From assembly GCA_947447625.1 (NCBI GenBank), contig CANFKS010000015.1, positions 1 to 53,230 of the forward strand: 53,230 nucleotides of DNA, written 5' to 3'. The notes under the pieces were generated by a model. That model worked only from the letters and a program-made list of their open reading frames with translations. It was not told where the DNA came from and did no database searches. Below, one piece after another: positions 27,333 to 35,846 of the stretch. Position numbers and translations under genes: made by a program. This stretch comes from Rhodospirillales bacterium. Lineage in GTDB: Bacteria > Pseudomonadota > Alphaproteobacteria > Acetobacterales > Acetobacteraceae. Positions within the stretch are counted from its first letter, which is position 1; every line of letters starts with the position of its first letter.

Positions 27333-29081
27333 TCAACCGCCCGAAAGCAGCGGGTCCGCCATCAACGCAAGTTCCGGCACCCGCTCCAACAACTCTTGGT
27401 TCAACGCATCCCGCCGCGCCCACAAGGAGCGATACCACACCGCGCGCTCTTCCACCTGATACGCCAACATGCGATGCCCCGTCACATACTGCCGCGCCGC
27501 ATCCGCCAGGCCGCGCGCATAATCCGGGTTGGCGATCATCCGCGCCAGGCGCTGCTGCAACTCCTGTGCATCGCGGAATATCAACCCGGTCCGCCCATCC
27601 TCGATCACATCGGCATACACCGTCGGGCTCGCCAGCGCCGCCACCCGGAACGACGCCGCCTCGATGAACTTCAGGTCCGACTTGCATCGATTGAACGGCG
27701 TATCCGCCAGCGGCATGAAGCAGATTTCGCTCGTCGCCAACAAATCCTGATACGTTTCATAATCGCACAGCGGCGTGAACGATTTGTGCGGCGTCTCCAG
27801 CGCATCGAACAACCCGCGATCGGCCACGATCCTGAAAAACAACCGCTCCCCCGCCAACGCCGCCACCGCATTGAGGGCGTCCAGATACGCCGGCCATTCC
27901 TCCTCGCGATTGATCCCCGCAAACAGCATCGTCAACCGCCCCGGCACCGCGAAATTCCGTGGCATCTGCACCTGCCGCACAGCATTGGGGAAAATCGCAA
28001 CATTCGGATTCTCCGCCCCCAACACCCCCGCCAAGGGCTGTGTCGTGGTCTGCACCGCATGCACCGCGCGGAAATTATACACATCGTCGCGCTGCAACAC
28101 CGGAATATAGGCCGGATGGTCGTCGAACTCACAAACCACCACATACCCCCTGTCGAGCAACACGCGCAGCAACGCGAGCCCCGGCGCCCCCGCCAGCAAG
28201 GGGCGATGGAAAATAAAGATCCGCGGCCCCTCCGTCGTCGCCTCGCCCGGGTCATACGCCTCGATAATCCGCGTGATCAGCCCCGGATGCGTCGACAGCG
28301 CCGCCATCGGCTCCACCACGCGGACATGACTCACCCCCCCCACCGGCGTCAGCATCGAGGAGACCACCTCCATCCTCTCCGCCGGCTCGCGCATCGCCCG
28401 CCAGACATGCTGCAACGGCAACGACCGCATCGCATACTGCGCCACATCCACCCCCAGCGCCTCCAGCGCCGGGCGCATCGCCCGCACAAACTCCCCGGCC
28501 TCGGGCCGCCCGAACACCCGGGGGATCACGTCACACGGCACCAACCCTGCCGCAAGCAGCGCCCGGCGCGTCGTCTCCACCGTGAACCAGCGCAAATGCG
28601 TCCGATCGAACAGCCCCGCATCCTCGTAGTCGAAAGTCCCGCGCAGCAATCGCTCGACGAAACTCCAATGCTCCACATTGGGCATGCAAATCAGCATCAC
28701 CCCCTGCGGTGCCAGCCGCTGCGCATGCAGCCCCAACAGCCGCCACGGATCGCGCAGATGCTCCAGCGCATCGCCAAAAACAATGCAGTCGAACACCGTA
28801 TCGCCAAACGGAAACGGCTCTGCCTCAACATCCACATGCGCCACGACATCAAGCCGCGCAGCTGCCACAGCGGCCATATCCGCGTCGGATTCAATCCCGT
28901 AAACCCGCGCCGACGGATTGCGCCGCTTGAACTCCGATCCCAGAGCTCCGCCGCCACACCCAACGTCCAGGACGCGGGCCGCGTTAAGCGGAATACGATC
29001 AAGCAGATCCGGATTGGCAATATCGGCATAGACCGTCATGACGATGGGCGGCTCCTTGCGCGCGCATACCGGCGCATTCAT
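27333..29081 (-). CDS. Bifunctional SAM-dependent methyltransferase / glycosyltransferase fusion
   Basis: This 582-residue protein joins two enzymes. Residues about 15-210 form a class I methyltransferase: motif I is VLDVGCGGGALG, motif II IESDAD, and DCIVFGDALEHLRDPW is motif IV. Residues about 275-570 look like a glycosyltransferase of the GT4 type (FEFDDHPAYIP-like block, MLFAGINREEEWPAYLDAL, SDLKFIEAASFRVAALASPT and VIEDGRTGLIF). It probably makes a methylated or capped surface glycan together with the RgpF-like protein downstream. The start could be the first ATG (29081) or the ATG at 29039 (MTVYADIAN); no strong ribosome-binding site decides. Confidence 0.75.
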   Translation of the reverse strand: MNAPVCARKEPPIVMTVYADIANPDLLDRIPLNAARVLDVGCGGGALGSEFKRRNPSARVYGIESDADMAAVAAARLDVVAHVDVEAEPFPFGDTVFDCIVFGDALEHLRDPWRLLGLHAQRLAPQGVMLICMPNVEHWSFVERLLRGTFDYEDAGLFDRTHLRWFTVETTRRALLAAGLVPCDVIPRVFGRPEAGEFVRAMRPALEALGVDVAQYAMRSLPLQHVWRAMREPAERMEVVSSMLTPVGGVSHVRVVEPMAALSTHPGLITRIIEAYDPGEATTEGPRIFIFHRPLLAGAPGLALLRVLLDRGYVVVCEFDDHPAYIPVLQRDDVYNFRAVHAVQTTTQPLAGVLGAENPNVAIFPNAVRQVQMPRNFAVPGRLTMLFAGINREEEWPAYLDALNAVAALAGERLFFRIVADRGLFDALETPHKSFTPLCDYETYQDLLATSEICFMPLADTPFNRCKSDLKFIEAASFRVAALASPTVYADVIEDGRTGLIFRDAQELQQRLARMIANPDYARGLADAARQYVTGHRMLAYQVEERAVWYRSLWARRDALNQELLERVPELALMADPLLSGG

Positions 29082-29137
29082 CGATACTGCCGCGAAACGC
29101 TCGAAAACACCAGGGAGGAAGCTGTAAACACCGTCAA

Positions 29138-29557
29138 TTACCCACCGCAGCGAAGCTGCGCCACCTCATCCAACGCCGCCTGCTCCCGCGCCAGCGCCTT
29201 CTCCCGCTCCGCCGCCGCCTCAGCCGCGATCCGCCGATCCACTGCCTCAGCCGCCGCCCGCGCCACCGCCAACTGCGCCCGCGCCTGCACTGACGCCGCC
29301 TCCGCCCGCCCCAGCACCTCCCGCGCCGCAGCCAGCCGCGCATTCCCCTGCGGCAGCCAGGCGATATAGGCCTCGACCACGCTATCGTCAGCCTCCAGCG
29401 CGCTGGCCCACTCCCGCTCGCGGACCAACATCTCCGCCACCTCGCGTGCCACCGCGCCGCTTCGTCCTTCCGCCTGCAAGCACAGCGCAAGCTTCTGCCG
29501 CGCCTCCTCGACCACCAGGCGGCGCATCCGCGCCATCACATCCAGCGTGCGTGCCAT
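29138..29557 (-). CDS. FliJ-like coiled-coil protein (putative flagellar export chaperone)
   Basis: This 139-residue protein is almost wholly alpha-helical and Ala/Arg/Glu-rich, with heptad-like spacing (REREWASALEADDSV, then EAASVQARAQLAVARAAAEA), as in FliJ. Sequence similarity is not strong, so the call rests on size, composition and position next to ctrA and fliI. The ATG of MARTLDVMARM begins 14 nt after the ctrA stop; a GTG at 29581, overlapping the end of ctrA, is an alternative. If correct, it assists the FliI ATPase in the flagellar export gate. Confidence 0.5.
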   Translation of the reverse strand: MARTLDVMARMRRLVVEEARQKLALCLQAEGRSGAVAREVAEMLVREREWASALEADDSVVEAYIAWLPQGNARLAAAREVLGRAEAASVQARAQLAVARAAAEAVDRRIAAEAAAEREKALAREQAALDEVAQLRCGG

Positions 29558-29570
29558 CGTCCGCAACCGC

Positions 29571-30329
29571 TCATGCCGCACTCAGCACGGCGTCCGGCGC
29601 CGGCGCCCGCTCCCCCGACATCGCCCGCGCCGGCAACGGCGCGAACACCTGGCGCTGCTCCGGCTCGCGCATCATGTAGCCCCGCCCCCACACCGTCCCG
29701 ATCACAGTGCCAGCACCGGCCGCTTTCAACTTCTTGCGCAACTTGCAGATGAACACGTCGATGATCTTCATCTCCGGTTCATCCATCCCGCCATAGAGGT
29801 GATTGAGAAACGCCTCCTTGGTCAGAATCATCCCCTTGCGCAGCGTCAACAACTCCAGGATCGCATATTCCTTGCCCGTCAGCGGCACCGCGGTCCCGTT
29901 CACGAACACCTCGTGGCTGTCCAGATTGAGTTGCAACTCACCCACCCGCAGGCTCGGCTGGCTGAACCCCTTGCTCCGCCGCACCACCGCCTGGATCCGC
30001 GCCACCAGTTCAGCGCGATCATACGGCTTGGTGATGAAATCATCCGCCCCGAGCGCCAACCCCTTCACCTTCGCCTGCGGCCGCGACAGCCCGGACAGGA
30101 TCAGCACCGGCGTCTCCATCCGCGCCGCCCGCATCCGCCGCACCACCTCATACCCTTCCATATCCGGCAGCATGAGATCGAGGATCACGATATCGTAATC
30201 ATAATGCCGCGACAGCTCGAGCGCCTCCTCCCCCACTCCCGCCACATCCACCACCGTCCCGGCGGCCTTCAACAGGAGCGACACACCGCGGGCGGCCTCC
30301 GCATCATCTTCAACCAAAAGAACTCTCAT
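29571..30329 (-). CDS. ctrA: Cell-cycle response regulator CtrA
   Basis: CtrA is an OmpR-family transcription regulator of cell cycle, motility and, in Caulobacter, replication initiation. The 252-residue protein has a receiver domain with the acidic pair VEDD, phospho-Asp in YDIVILDLMLPDMEGYEV and lysine in FITKPYDRAEL, then a winged-helix domain whose sequence is hallmark CtrA (LTGKEYAILELLTLRKG, FLNHLYGGMDEPEMKIIDVF in part, and TVWGRGYMMREP). The ATG follows GAGGAGAAGGTG, a good ribosome-binding site; a GTG directly before it is possible. It is divergent from fliI. Confidence 0.93.
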   Translation of the reverse strand: MRVLLVEDDAEAARGVSLLLKAAGTVVDVAGVGEEALELSRHYDYDIVILDLMLPDMEGYEVVRRMRAARMETPVLILSGLSRPQAKVKGLALGADDFITKPYDRAELVARIQAVVRRSKGFSQPSLRVGELQLNLDSHEVFVNGTAVPLTGKEYAILELLTLRKGMILTKEAFLNHLYGGMDEPEMKIIDVFICKLRKKLKAAGAGTVIGTVWGRGYMMREPEQRQVFAPLPARAMSGERAPAPDAVLSAA

Positions 30330-30473
30330 CACCTTCTCCTCTGCAACCTATGATTGTCTTTTAACAGACAAATTCGCCGTCATCCATCATTTTTTCACTT
30401 CTTAACTCATATTCTGACATTTAAATGCGTTCAAAAACTAAACTCCGCTCAAAAATCAGGTGTTTTCTGTATT
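30330..30473. promoter_or_regulatory. AT-rich divergent control region of ctrA and fliI
   Basis: This is one of the most AT-rich gaps in the window. It holds TTAA half-sites at 30361, 30402 and 30421, two of them followed by C (TTAAC), as in the CtrA half-site TTAACCAT. No exact TTAA-N7-TTAA full site was found. CtrA autoregulation or control of fliI from here is an inference. Confidence 0.4.
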
Positions 30474-31841
30474 ATGAGACATTCCACCTTCGCTGCCCGC
30501 GCCGAGGCCGCAACCGCACGCCTCCAATCCCTCACCGGACTCGATATCCACGGCCATGTCAGCGGCCTCTCCGGGCTCGCCGTTGACCTCGCCGGCCTCG
30601 CCCATCACACCGCCGTCGGTGACCGTATCGCCCTCGCCGCCCGCGACGGCCGCTCCATCACGGCTGAAATCGTTGGTTTCGCTGGACAAACCGCCCGCGC
30701 CATGGCCTTCGGCACCGCCGAGGGCATCGGCCCCGGTGCCATCGCCACCGCCCGCCTCAACCGTCATGGTGCAACCCTACCCGTCGATACAACCTGGATC
30801 GGCCGCGTCATCGACCCGCTCGGCCGCCCGCTCGACCGCAAGGGCCCCCTCCCCAAGGGCCCAACCCCCCGCCCGCTCCGCGCCCCCCCGCCCGAGGCCA
30901 CCAGCCGCGCCCGCCTCGGCCCCCGCATCGACCTTGGCGTCCGCGCCCTCAACGCCTTCGCCACCTGTCGCGCCGGCCAGCGCCTCGGCCTTTTCGCCGG
31001 CTCCGGCGTGGGCAAATCCACTCTCCTGTCCATGCTTGCCCGCCGCACCGACTGTGACGTCGTCGTCCTCGCCCTCGTTGGCGAGCGCGGCCGCGAAGTG
31101 CGCGAGTTCCTTGAGGATGACCTCGGCGCCGAAGGCCTCGCCCGCGCCGTCGTCATCGTTGCCACCTCCGATTCTCCCCCCCTGATGCGCCGCGAAGCCG
31201 CCTATGCCGCTCTCACCGTCGCGGAACATTTTCGCGACCTCGGCCAGCGCGTTCTTCTTCTTATGGACAGCGTCACCCGTTACTGCCTCGCGCTGCGCGA
31301 AATCGGCCTCGCCGCCGGCGAACCGCCCGCCACCCGCGGCTATCCGCCCAGCGTCTTCGCCGACCTGCCCCGCCTCCTCGAACGCGCCGGCCCCGGCCCC
31401 GACGGCACGCCAGGCAGCATCACCGCGTTCTTCACCGTCCTCGTCGAGGGCGACGACCACAACGAACCCATTGCCGACGCCGTCCGCGGCATCCTCGACG
31501 GCCACGTCGTGCTTGATCGCCGCATCGCGGAGGCCGGCCGCTACCCCGCCATCGATATCCTGCGCTCCCTCTCCCGCGCCGTGCCCGGCTGCAACACCCA
31601 GGCCGAAAACGCCCTCTCCCGCCGCGCCCGCGCGCTCCTCGCGCTGTACTCCGATGTTGCCGACATCGTCCGCCTCGGCGCCCATCGCCCCGGCGCCGAC
31701 CCCGCCGTGGATGAAGCCATTCGCCTTGCGCCGCGCATCGAAGCCCTCCTCCGCCAATCCCGCGACGAAGCCACCGGCATCGAACCCACGTTCGCAGCCC
31801 TTGCGGAAATTCTCGGACCGGCCGAAACCACCGCCTCGTGA
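30474..31841 (+). CDS. fliI: Flagellum-specific ATP synthase FliI (export ATPase)
   Basis: FliI is the ATPase of the flagellar type III export apparatus. The 455-residue protein has the export-ATPase opening, the region around WIGRVIDPLGRPLD, Walker A LFAGSGVGKSTLLSML, the conserved LVGERGREVREFLE, Walker B RVLLLMDSVTRYC, and ATRGYPPSVFADLPRLLERAG. The ATG of MRHSTFAARAE is chosen by family alignment; the leader before it is AT-rich and has no good ribosome-binding site, only AGGTG at long spacing. No other flagellar structural genes follow. Confidence 0.93.
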   Translation: MRHSTFAARAEAATARLQSLTGLDIHGHVSGLSGLAVDLAGLAHHTAVGDRIALAARDGRSITAEIVGFAGQTARAMAFGTAEGIGPGAIATARLNRHGATLPVDTTWIGRVIDPLGRPLDRKGPLPKGPTPRPLRAPPPEATSRARLGPRIDLGVRALNAFATCRAGQRLGLFAGSGVGKSTLLSMLARRTDCDVVVLALVGERGREVREFLEDDLGAEGLARAVVIVATSDSPPLMRREAAYAALTVAEHFRDLGQRVLLLMDSVTRYCLALREIGLAAGEPPATRGYPPSVFADLPRLLERAGPGPDGTPGSITAFFTVLVEGDDHNEPIADAVRGILDGHVVLDRRIAEAGRYPAIDILRSLSRAVPGCNTQAENALSRRARALLALYSDVADIVRLGAHRPGADPAVDEAIRLAPRIEALLRQSRDEATGIEPTFAALAEILGPAETTAS

Positions 31842-31858
31842 ACCACAAGGAGGCCCCA

Positions 31859-32431
31859 ATGCCCCAGCCCGGCCATATCTCCGTCCTCGGCGTCCCCGAC
31901 CCCGCCACGCTTGACGATGACCTCAAGACGATCTGGGCGAAGTGCGTCGAAAAACTGGGCTTCGTGCCAAACGTCTTCTCGACCTACAGCCTCAAGCCGC
32001 AGCGCCTGCGCAATTTCATGGCGATGTACAACGAAATCATGCTCTCCAAATCCGGCCTCTCGAAGCTGGAACGCGAGATGATCGCCGTCGTCGTCTCATC
32101 GGCCAATCGGTGCTATTATTGTCTGGTGGCCCACGGCGCCGCCGTTCGCCAACTCTCAGGCGATGCCGAACTCGGGGAAATGATGGCGCTGAACTACCGC
32201 GTGGCCAAACTCGACCCGCGCCAGCGCGCCCTGCTCGACTTTGCCTGGAAAATGACCACCACCCCGCACCTCATCGACGACACCGACCGTGAAGGCCTGC
32301 GCGGCCACGGCCTCTCGAATGACGACCTGTTCGACCTCGCCGAAACCACCGCCTTCTTCAATCTCTCAAACCGCATGGCCTCTGCCAGCGATATGATGCC
32401 CAACAAGGAATACCATCCCGCCTTCCGCTGA
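31859..32431 (+). CDS. AhpD/carboxymuconolactone decarboxylase-family peroxidase-related protein
   Basis: This 190-residue protein has the AhpD-like core: ERE...SSANRCYYCLVAHGAAV, with the CxxC pair and following histidine used in alkylhydroperoxidase chemistry. It matches the peroxidase-related subfamily in its N-terminal FVPNVFSTYSLKPQRL and C-terminal FNLSNRMASASDMMPN. The start ATG has a strong AAGGAGG. It sits 17 nt after fliI and may be co-transcribed, although no functional link with flagella is obvious. It is the last C-rich gene before the strand-composition switch. Confidence 0.85.
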   Translation: MPQPGHISVLGVPDPATLDDDLKTIWAKCVEKLGFVPNVFSTYSLKPQRLRNFMAMYNEIMLSKSGLSKLEREMIAVVVSSANRCYYCLVAHGAAVRQLSGDAELGEMMALNYRVAKLDPRQRALLDFAWKMTTTPHLIDDTDREGLRGHGLSNDDLFDLAETTAFFNLSNRMASASDMMPNKEYHPAFR

Positions 32432-32546
32432 AAAGTGATCGGCGAGAACGGAAGCTCGTCCGCATTCCTGCGCGCGCCGCAATGCGCCGGGCGGATTGCG
32501 CTTCGCCGCGGGGGGGTTACGATCGCGCCGGCAAAGGGGAACCGTT
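32432..32546. other. Point of GC-skew inversion between left and right halves of the window
   Basis: Left of here the top strand is C-rich whichever strand codes; right of here it is G-rich whichever strand codes. Hand counts per 60 bases: 16561-16620 (plus gene) C30 G15; 22621-22680 (minus gene) C22 G16; 32341-32400 C23 G10; then 32881-32940 C12 G28; 34201-34260 (plus gene) C9 G30; 37441-37500 (minus gene) C9 G29. The 115-bp gap itself shows no DnaA box cluster and no AT-rich unwinding segment. Confidence 0.8.
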
Positions 32547-33152
32547 ATGGCATTGCATGTGGACTACTACGCATCGTTGAACTCGCCCTGGGCGCATTTC
32601 GGCGCTGCCCGGATCGAGGCGATGACGGCGGCGCATGGCGCGTCGCTGCGGATCATCCCGGTTGATTTCGGCGCGATCTTTGCCAAATCGGGCGGCCTGC
32701 CGCTGCCCCAGCGCTCGCCGCAGCGCCAGGCCTATCGGATGATGGAACTGGCGCGGTGGCGGGAGAGTCTGGGCATCCCGATCCACCTCAAGCCGGCGTT
32801 TTTCCCCCATAACGAGGTGCTCGGCGCCTGCTGCGCGATCGCGTTGCGCGAGACGATGGGGGATGGGCCGGCGATCAGGTTGGCGCATCGGGTGTTGAAG
32901 GCGGTGTGGGAGGATGAGGTGAATCCGGCCGATCCCGCGGTGCTGGCGGGGTTGATTGCCGAGATCGGGCTTGATGCCGATGCGGTGATGGCGCTGGGCG
33001 CACAGCCGCGATGGGCGGAGATGCGGATGGCGGACAGCCAGGCGGCGTTGGACCGGGGGGTGTTCGGGGCGCCGAGCTATGTGATCGGCGAGGAGGTTTT
33101 CTGGGGGCAGGACCGGCTCGCGTTTGTGCAAGCGCGGCTCGCGCGGGGGTAG
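32547..33152 (+). CDS. DsbA-family / 2-hydroxychromene-2-carboxylate isomerase-like thioredoxin-fold protein
   Basis: This 201-residue protein has the DsbA/kappa-class glutathione transferase layout. It opens HVDYYASLNSPWAHFGAARI, where the active-site position is a serine (NSPW) rather than a CxxC, as in HCCA isomerases and kappa GSTs, and closes with the cis-proline loop RGVFGAPSYVIGEEVFWGQDR. It therefore probably handles a glutathione conjugate rather than disulfides; the substrate is unknown. The ATG of MALHVDYY follows AAAGGGGA. It is the first gene with G-rich codons. Confidence 0.85.
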   Translation: MALHVDYYASLNSPWAHFGAARIEAMTAAHGASLRIIPVDFGAIFAKSGGLPLPQRSPQRQAYRMMELARWRESLGIPIHLKPAFFPHNEVLGACCAIALRETMGDGPAIRLAHRVLKAVWEDEVNPADPAVLAGLIAEIGLDADAVMALGAQPRWAEMRMADSQAALDRGVFGAPSYVIGEEVFWGQDRLAFVQARLARG

Positions 33153-33218
33153 ACGGGTCCGCCCTGGCGTTGCACCCTTCCCCTCCGCCCCAGAGGGGAT
33201 AAGGAAGGGATGATTGCC

Positions 33219-35000
33219 ATGCCGCATGTACCGGATGCCTGGACCAAGATCAGCGCCGCGACCACCGCTGTGTTTTCGCGCGATGGGGGGACGATCTACC
33301 ATTTGCGCGGGGTGGGGTTGCCGCAGGTGTGGGCGATGGACCGGGATGGGGGGAATGCGCGGCAGTTGAGTTTCCATAGCGAGAAGGTTGCGTTTTTGCG
33401 GCGCTCGCCGACGGATGAGCGGTTGATCTGGGGGATCGATGCGGGCGGGGACGAGTTGCAGCAGTTCCAGATGCTGGAACCGGGCAAGGCGCTCCGGGCG
33501 CTGACGGCGAATCCGGAGGCGATTCATGATTTCGGCGCGTGGTCGGCCGATGGGGCGCGGGTGGCATATGCGACGAATGATCGCGATGCGCGGTTTCATG
33601 ACATCTGCGTGCTCGATATCGAATCGGGCGGGCGGATCCGGGTTTATGAGGGGACCGGGATTTTGTCGGTCAGCGCCTGGAAGTCGGACGGCGCGGTGCT
33701 GGTGATGATGGAGGATTATTCGTCGATCGATCAGCGGATCTGGTTGCTTGATCCGCGGACCGGGGCGGCGCGGATGGTGGCGCGGCCTTCGCCCACCCGG
33801 TATTCCGGGGTGCGGTTTGTGGCGGATGGGGGGTTGATGGGGATTACCGATCACGGCGGCGCGGAATTCATGCGGTTGTGCCGGATCGATGCGCAGAGCG
33901 GGGCGGTGACGGAGGTGTTTGCGCCGCAGGGGCGCGACGTCGAGGGGTTTGCGATTTCGCCGGATGGGGCGTGGTTGGCGACGATCGAAAATGATCGGGG
34001 CTATGCGGTTTTGCGGGTGGGGCCGCTCGGCGGTGAGCGGCCGGCGGTTTCGGGGGTTCCGGTCGGGATTGTGAGCGAGTTGGCCTGGGCGCCGGATTCG
34101 GCGAGCCTGGCGTTTACGGCGCAGGGGCCGACGGCGCCGCCGGGGTTGTTTGTGTGGCAGGGCGGGGTTGTGACGGCGTTGGCGGTGCCGGATCCGTTGG
34201 CGGGGTCGGGGATTGCGGGGCCGGATCTGGTTGGGTTCGATCTGGTGGGTTGGACGAGTTTCGATGGGCTGGCGATTCCGGGGTGGTATGCGCGGCCCAA
34301 GGGGCCGCAGCCGGCGGCGGGGTATCCGGCGGTGGTGTGGGTGCATGGCGGGCCGGCTTCGCAGACGCGGGCCAATTTCCGGGCGGATATGCAGTTGCTG
34401 CTGGACCAGGGGTTTGCGGTGTTGATGCCGAATATGCGGGGCTCGACCGGGTATGGCCGGGCGTATCTGGAGGCCGATGAGGTCGAGAAGCGGCCGGATA
34501 TGATGAAGGATCTTGCGGCGGGGCGGACCTGGCTTGCGGCCCAGCCGGGCATCGATCCGGCGCGGATCGGGATCATGGGGCAGTCCTATGGCGGGTGGGT
34601 GGTGCTTGCGGCGGTGACGATGCAGCCGGATTTGTGGAAGGCGGCGGTGAACTACTACGGGATTGCCGATTTCGTGACGCTGCTGGAGCGGACGGGGAAA
34701 TGGCGGCGGGATCATCGGGCGCGGGAATATGGGTTTCCGGAGACGGATGGCGCGTTGTTTCAGGAGATTTCCCCGATCCATGGGGTGGGCAATGTGGTGG
34801 CGCCGCTGTTGGTGCTGCATGGCGACCGGGATCCGCGGGTGCCGATGCATGAGAGCGACCAGTTTGTCGCGGCGATGGAGGAGCGGCAGAAGAAGGTGCG
34901 CTACGAGAAGTTCGACTATGCCGGGCACGGGTTCATCCGGCCGGAGCATCGCACGCGGGTGTATCATGCGGTGGCGGAGCATTTCCGGGATTGGCTGTGA
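33219..35000 (+). CDS. S9 family (prolyl oligopeptidase/acylaminoacyl-peptidase-like) serine peptidase
   Basis: This 593-residue enzyme has an N-terminal beta-propeller with TolB/WD-like repeats (ISPDGAWLATIENDRG, WAPDSASLAFTAQG) and a C-terminal alpha/beta hydrolase domain. The nucleophile serine is in GIMGQSYGGWVV (near residue 456), the aspartate in VLHGDRDPRVPM and the histidine in DYAGHGFIRPEH. No signal peptide is seen, so a cytoplasmic peptidase is likely. The start MPHVPDAW (33219) has AAGGAAGGG at proper spacing; an ATG 9 nt earlier is too close to it. Confidence 0.9.
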   Translation: MPHVPDAWTKISAATTAVFSRDGGTIYHLRGVGLPQVWAMDRDGGNARQLSFHSEKVAFLRRSPTDERLIWGIDAGGDELQQFQMLEPGKALRALTANPEAIHDFGAWSADGARVAYATNDRDARFHDICVLDIESGGRIRVYEGTGILSVSAWKSDGAVLVMMEDYSSIDQRIWLLDPRTGAARMVARPSPTRYSGVRFVADGGLMGITDHGGAEFMRLCRIDAQSGAVTEVFAPQGRDVEGFAISPDGAWLATIENDRGYAVLRVGPLGGERPAVSGVPVGIVSELAWAPDSASLAFTAQGPTAPPGLFVWQGGVVTALAVPDPLAGSGIAGPDLVGFDLVGWTSFDGLAIPGWYARPKGPQPAAGYPAVVWVHGGPASQTRANFRADMQLLLDQGFAVLMPNMRGSTGYGRAYLEADEVEKRPDMMKDLAAGRTWLAAQPGIDPARIGIMGQSYGGWVVLAAVTMQPDLWKAAVNYYGIADFVTLLERTGKWRRDHRAREYGFPETDGALFQEISPIHGVGNVVAPLLVLHGDRDPRVPMHESDQFVAAMEERQKKVRYEKFDYAGHGFIRPEHRTRVYHAVAEHFRDWL

Positions 35001-35712
35001 TGCTGGATTGATATGATATCGTAACGAATTGGGCCTGATTCGGCGCTGCCGGGTCAGGCTTGATTTTTTGGCGGCTTGATTTTTGTGGGCCAGAATTTTG
35101 TGGGCCAGATTTTCGCCTGGCAAATGCGGAGGACGATTTTCGGGCGGGGTTTGGCGCGAGGGCCGGCGGCGTGGAGTCCGGAGGGGCCGGTTTTGGGGGA
35201 GGCGGAGGTTCGGGCTGAGCGCCGGGCTGGGTGGGGAAGATGACGCCGAGCATGCGGCAGACGCGCCTGAGGAGGCGGGCGGCCTGGGGGCTGGCGGCGA
35301 GGAGTTCGGCGTGGTGCGGCAGATCGAACTGAAGTTGCAACTGGCAGGCGATGGCGGCGGCTTCATTGGGCAGGGCGCGAATGAGCCAGAGTTCGCCGCG
35401 CGGGCGCAGGGGGGGGAAGCGTGGGATTGGGTTGGGTGTGCGGTCGCGGGCCTGGGGCGTGCGGGTTGTATCAGGGTGGAACGGGGCGCGGGGGCGGGGC
35501 GGCGTGCCGGCGGCGAGGCGGGCCATGAGGCGTTCGAAGCGGCGCCAGGTGCGGGTGAGATAGCCGCCGAGGGCGTTGGCGTGCGGGGCCATGGCGGGCA
35601 CGCGGAAGCGGGCGGCGACGAGGGTGCGCAGCCCGGCCAGGATCTGCGCCACGACCACCGCCAAGGCGGGGGCGAGCGCGCGCAGTTCGGGTGCGGGTGC
35701 GGCCAGGTTCAT
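34933..35712 (-). CDS. Hypothetical protein, Pro/Ala-rich with a conserved-looking helical core
   Basis: No function is recognised. The 259-residue frame begins MNLAAPAPELRALAPALAVV, preceded by TAGGACT as a ribosome-binding site. It contains helices with RRFERLMARLAAG and a compact block RGELWLIRALPNEAAAIACQ plus AASPQAARLLRRVCRMLGV that looks selected rather than accidental. From residue 170 on it is low-complexity (PPPPPKPAPP, then Lys/Ser-rich). The last 68 nt overlap the S9 peptidase gene on the opposite strand. The N-terminal two-thirds is probably a real gene; the tail is less certain. Confidence 0.55.
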   Translation of the reverse strand: MNLAAPAPELRALAPALAVVVAQILAGLRTLVAARFRVPAMAPHANALGGYLTRTWRRFERLMARLAAGTPPRPRAPFHPDTTRTPQARDRTPNPIPRFPPLRPRGELWLIRALPNEAAAIACQLQLQFDLPHHAELLAASPQAARLLRRVCRMLGVIFPTQPGAQPEPPPPPKPAPPDSTPPALAPNPARKSSSAFARRKSGPQNSGPQKSSRQKIKPDPAAPNQAQFVTISYQSSITANPGNAPPPHDTPACDAPAG

Positions 35713-35846
35713 GGATTGTAGTCCTACCCCGGCTTGGGTAGCGCCGCAAGGAAAATGTTAGTTTGTTGGTTATTTTTTCTTAGAGGCTTGGGTCTGGCCG
35801 GCGTTTTCGGCCGTCAGGCGCGGGCCCCGGTTGGCCGGCGTTGAAC

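Noticed and set aside
30361-30424. A canonical full CtrA box (TTAA-N7-TTAA)
   Set aside because: The TTAA half-sites are not spaced by 7 bp; only half-site candidates are reported.
32517-35366. A 949-codon open frame on the minus strand opposite the DsbA-like and S9 peptidase genes
   Set aside because: It is Arg/Pro/His-rich with no domain pattern and mirrors the third-position bias of the real plus-strand genes.
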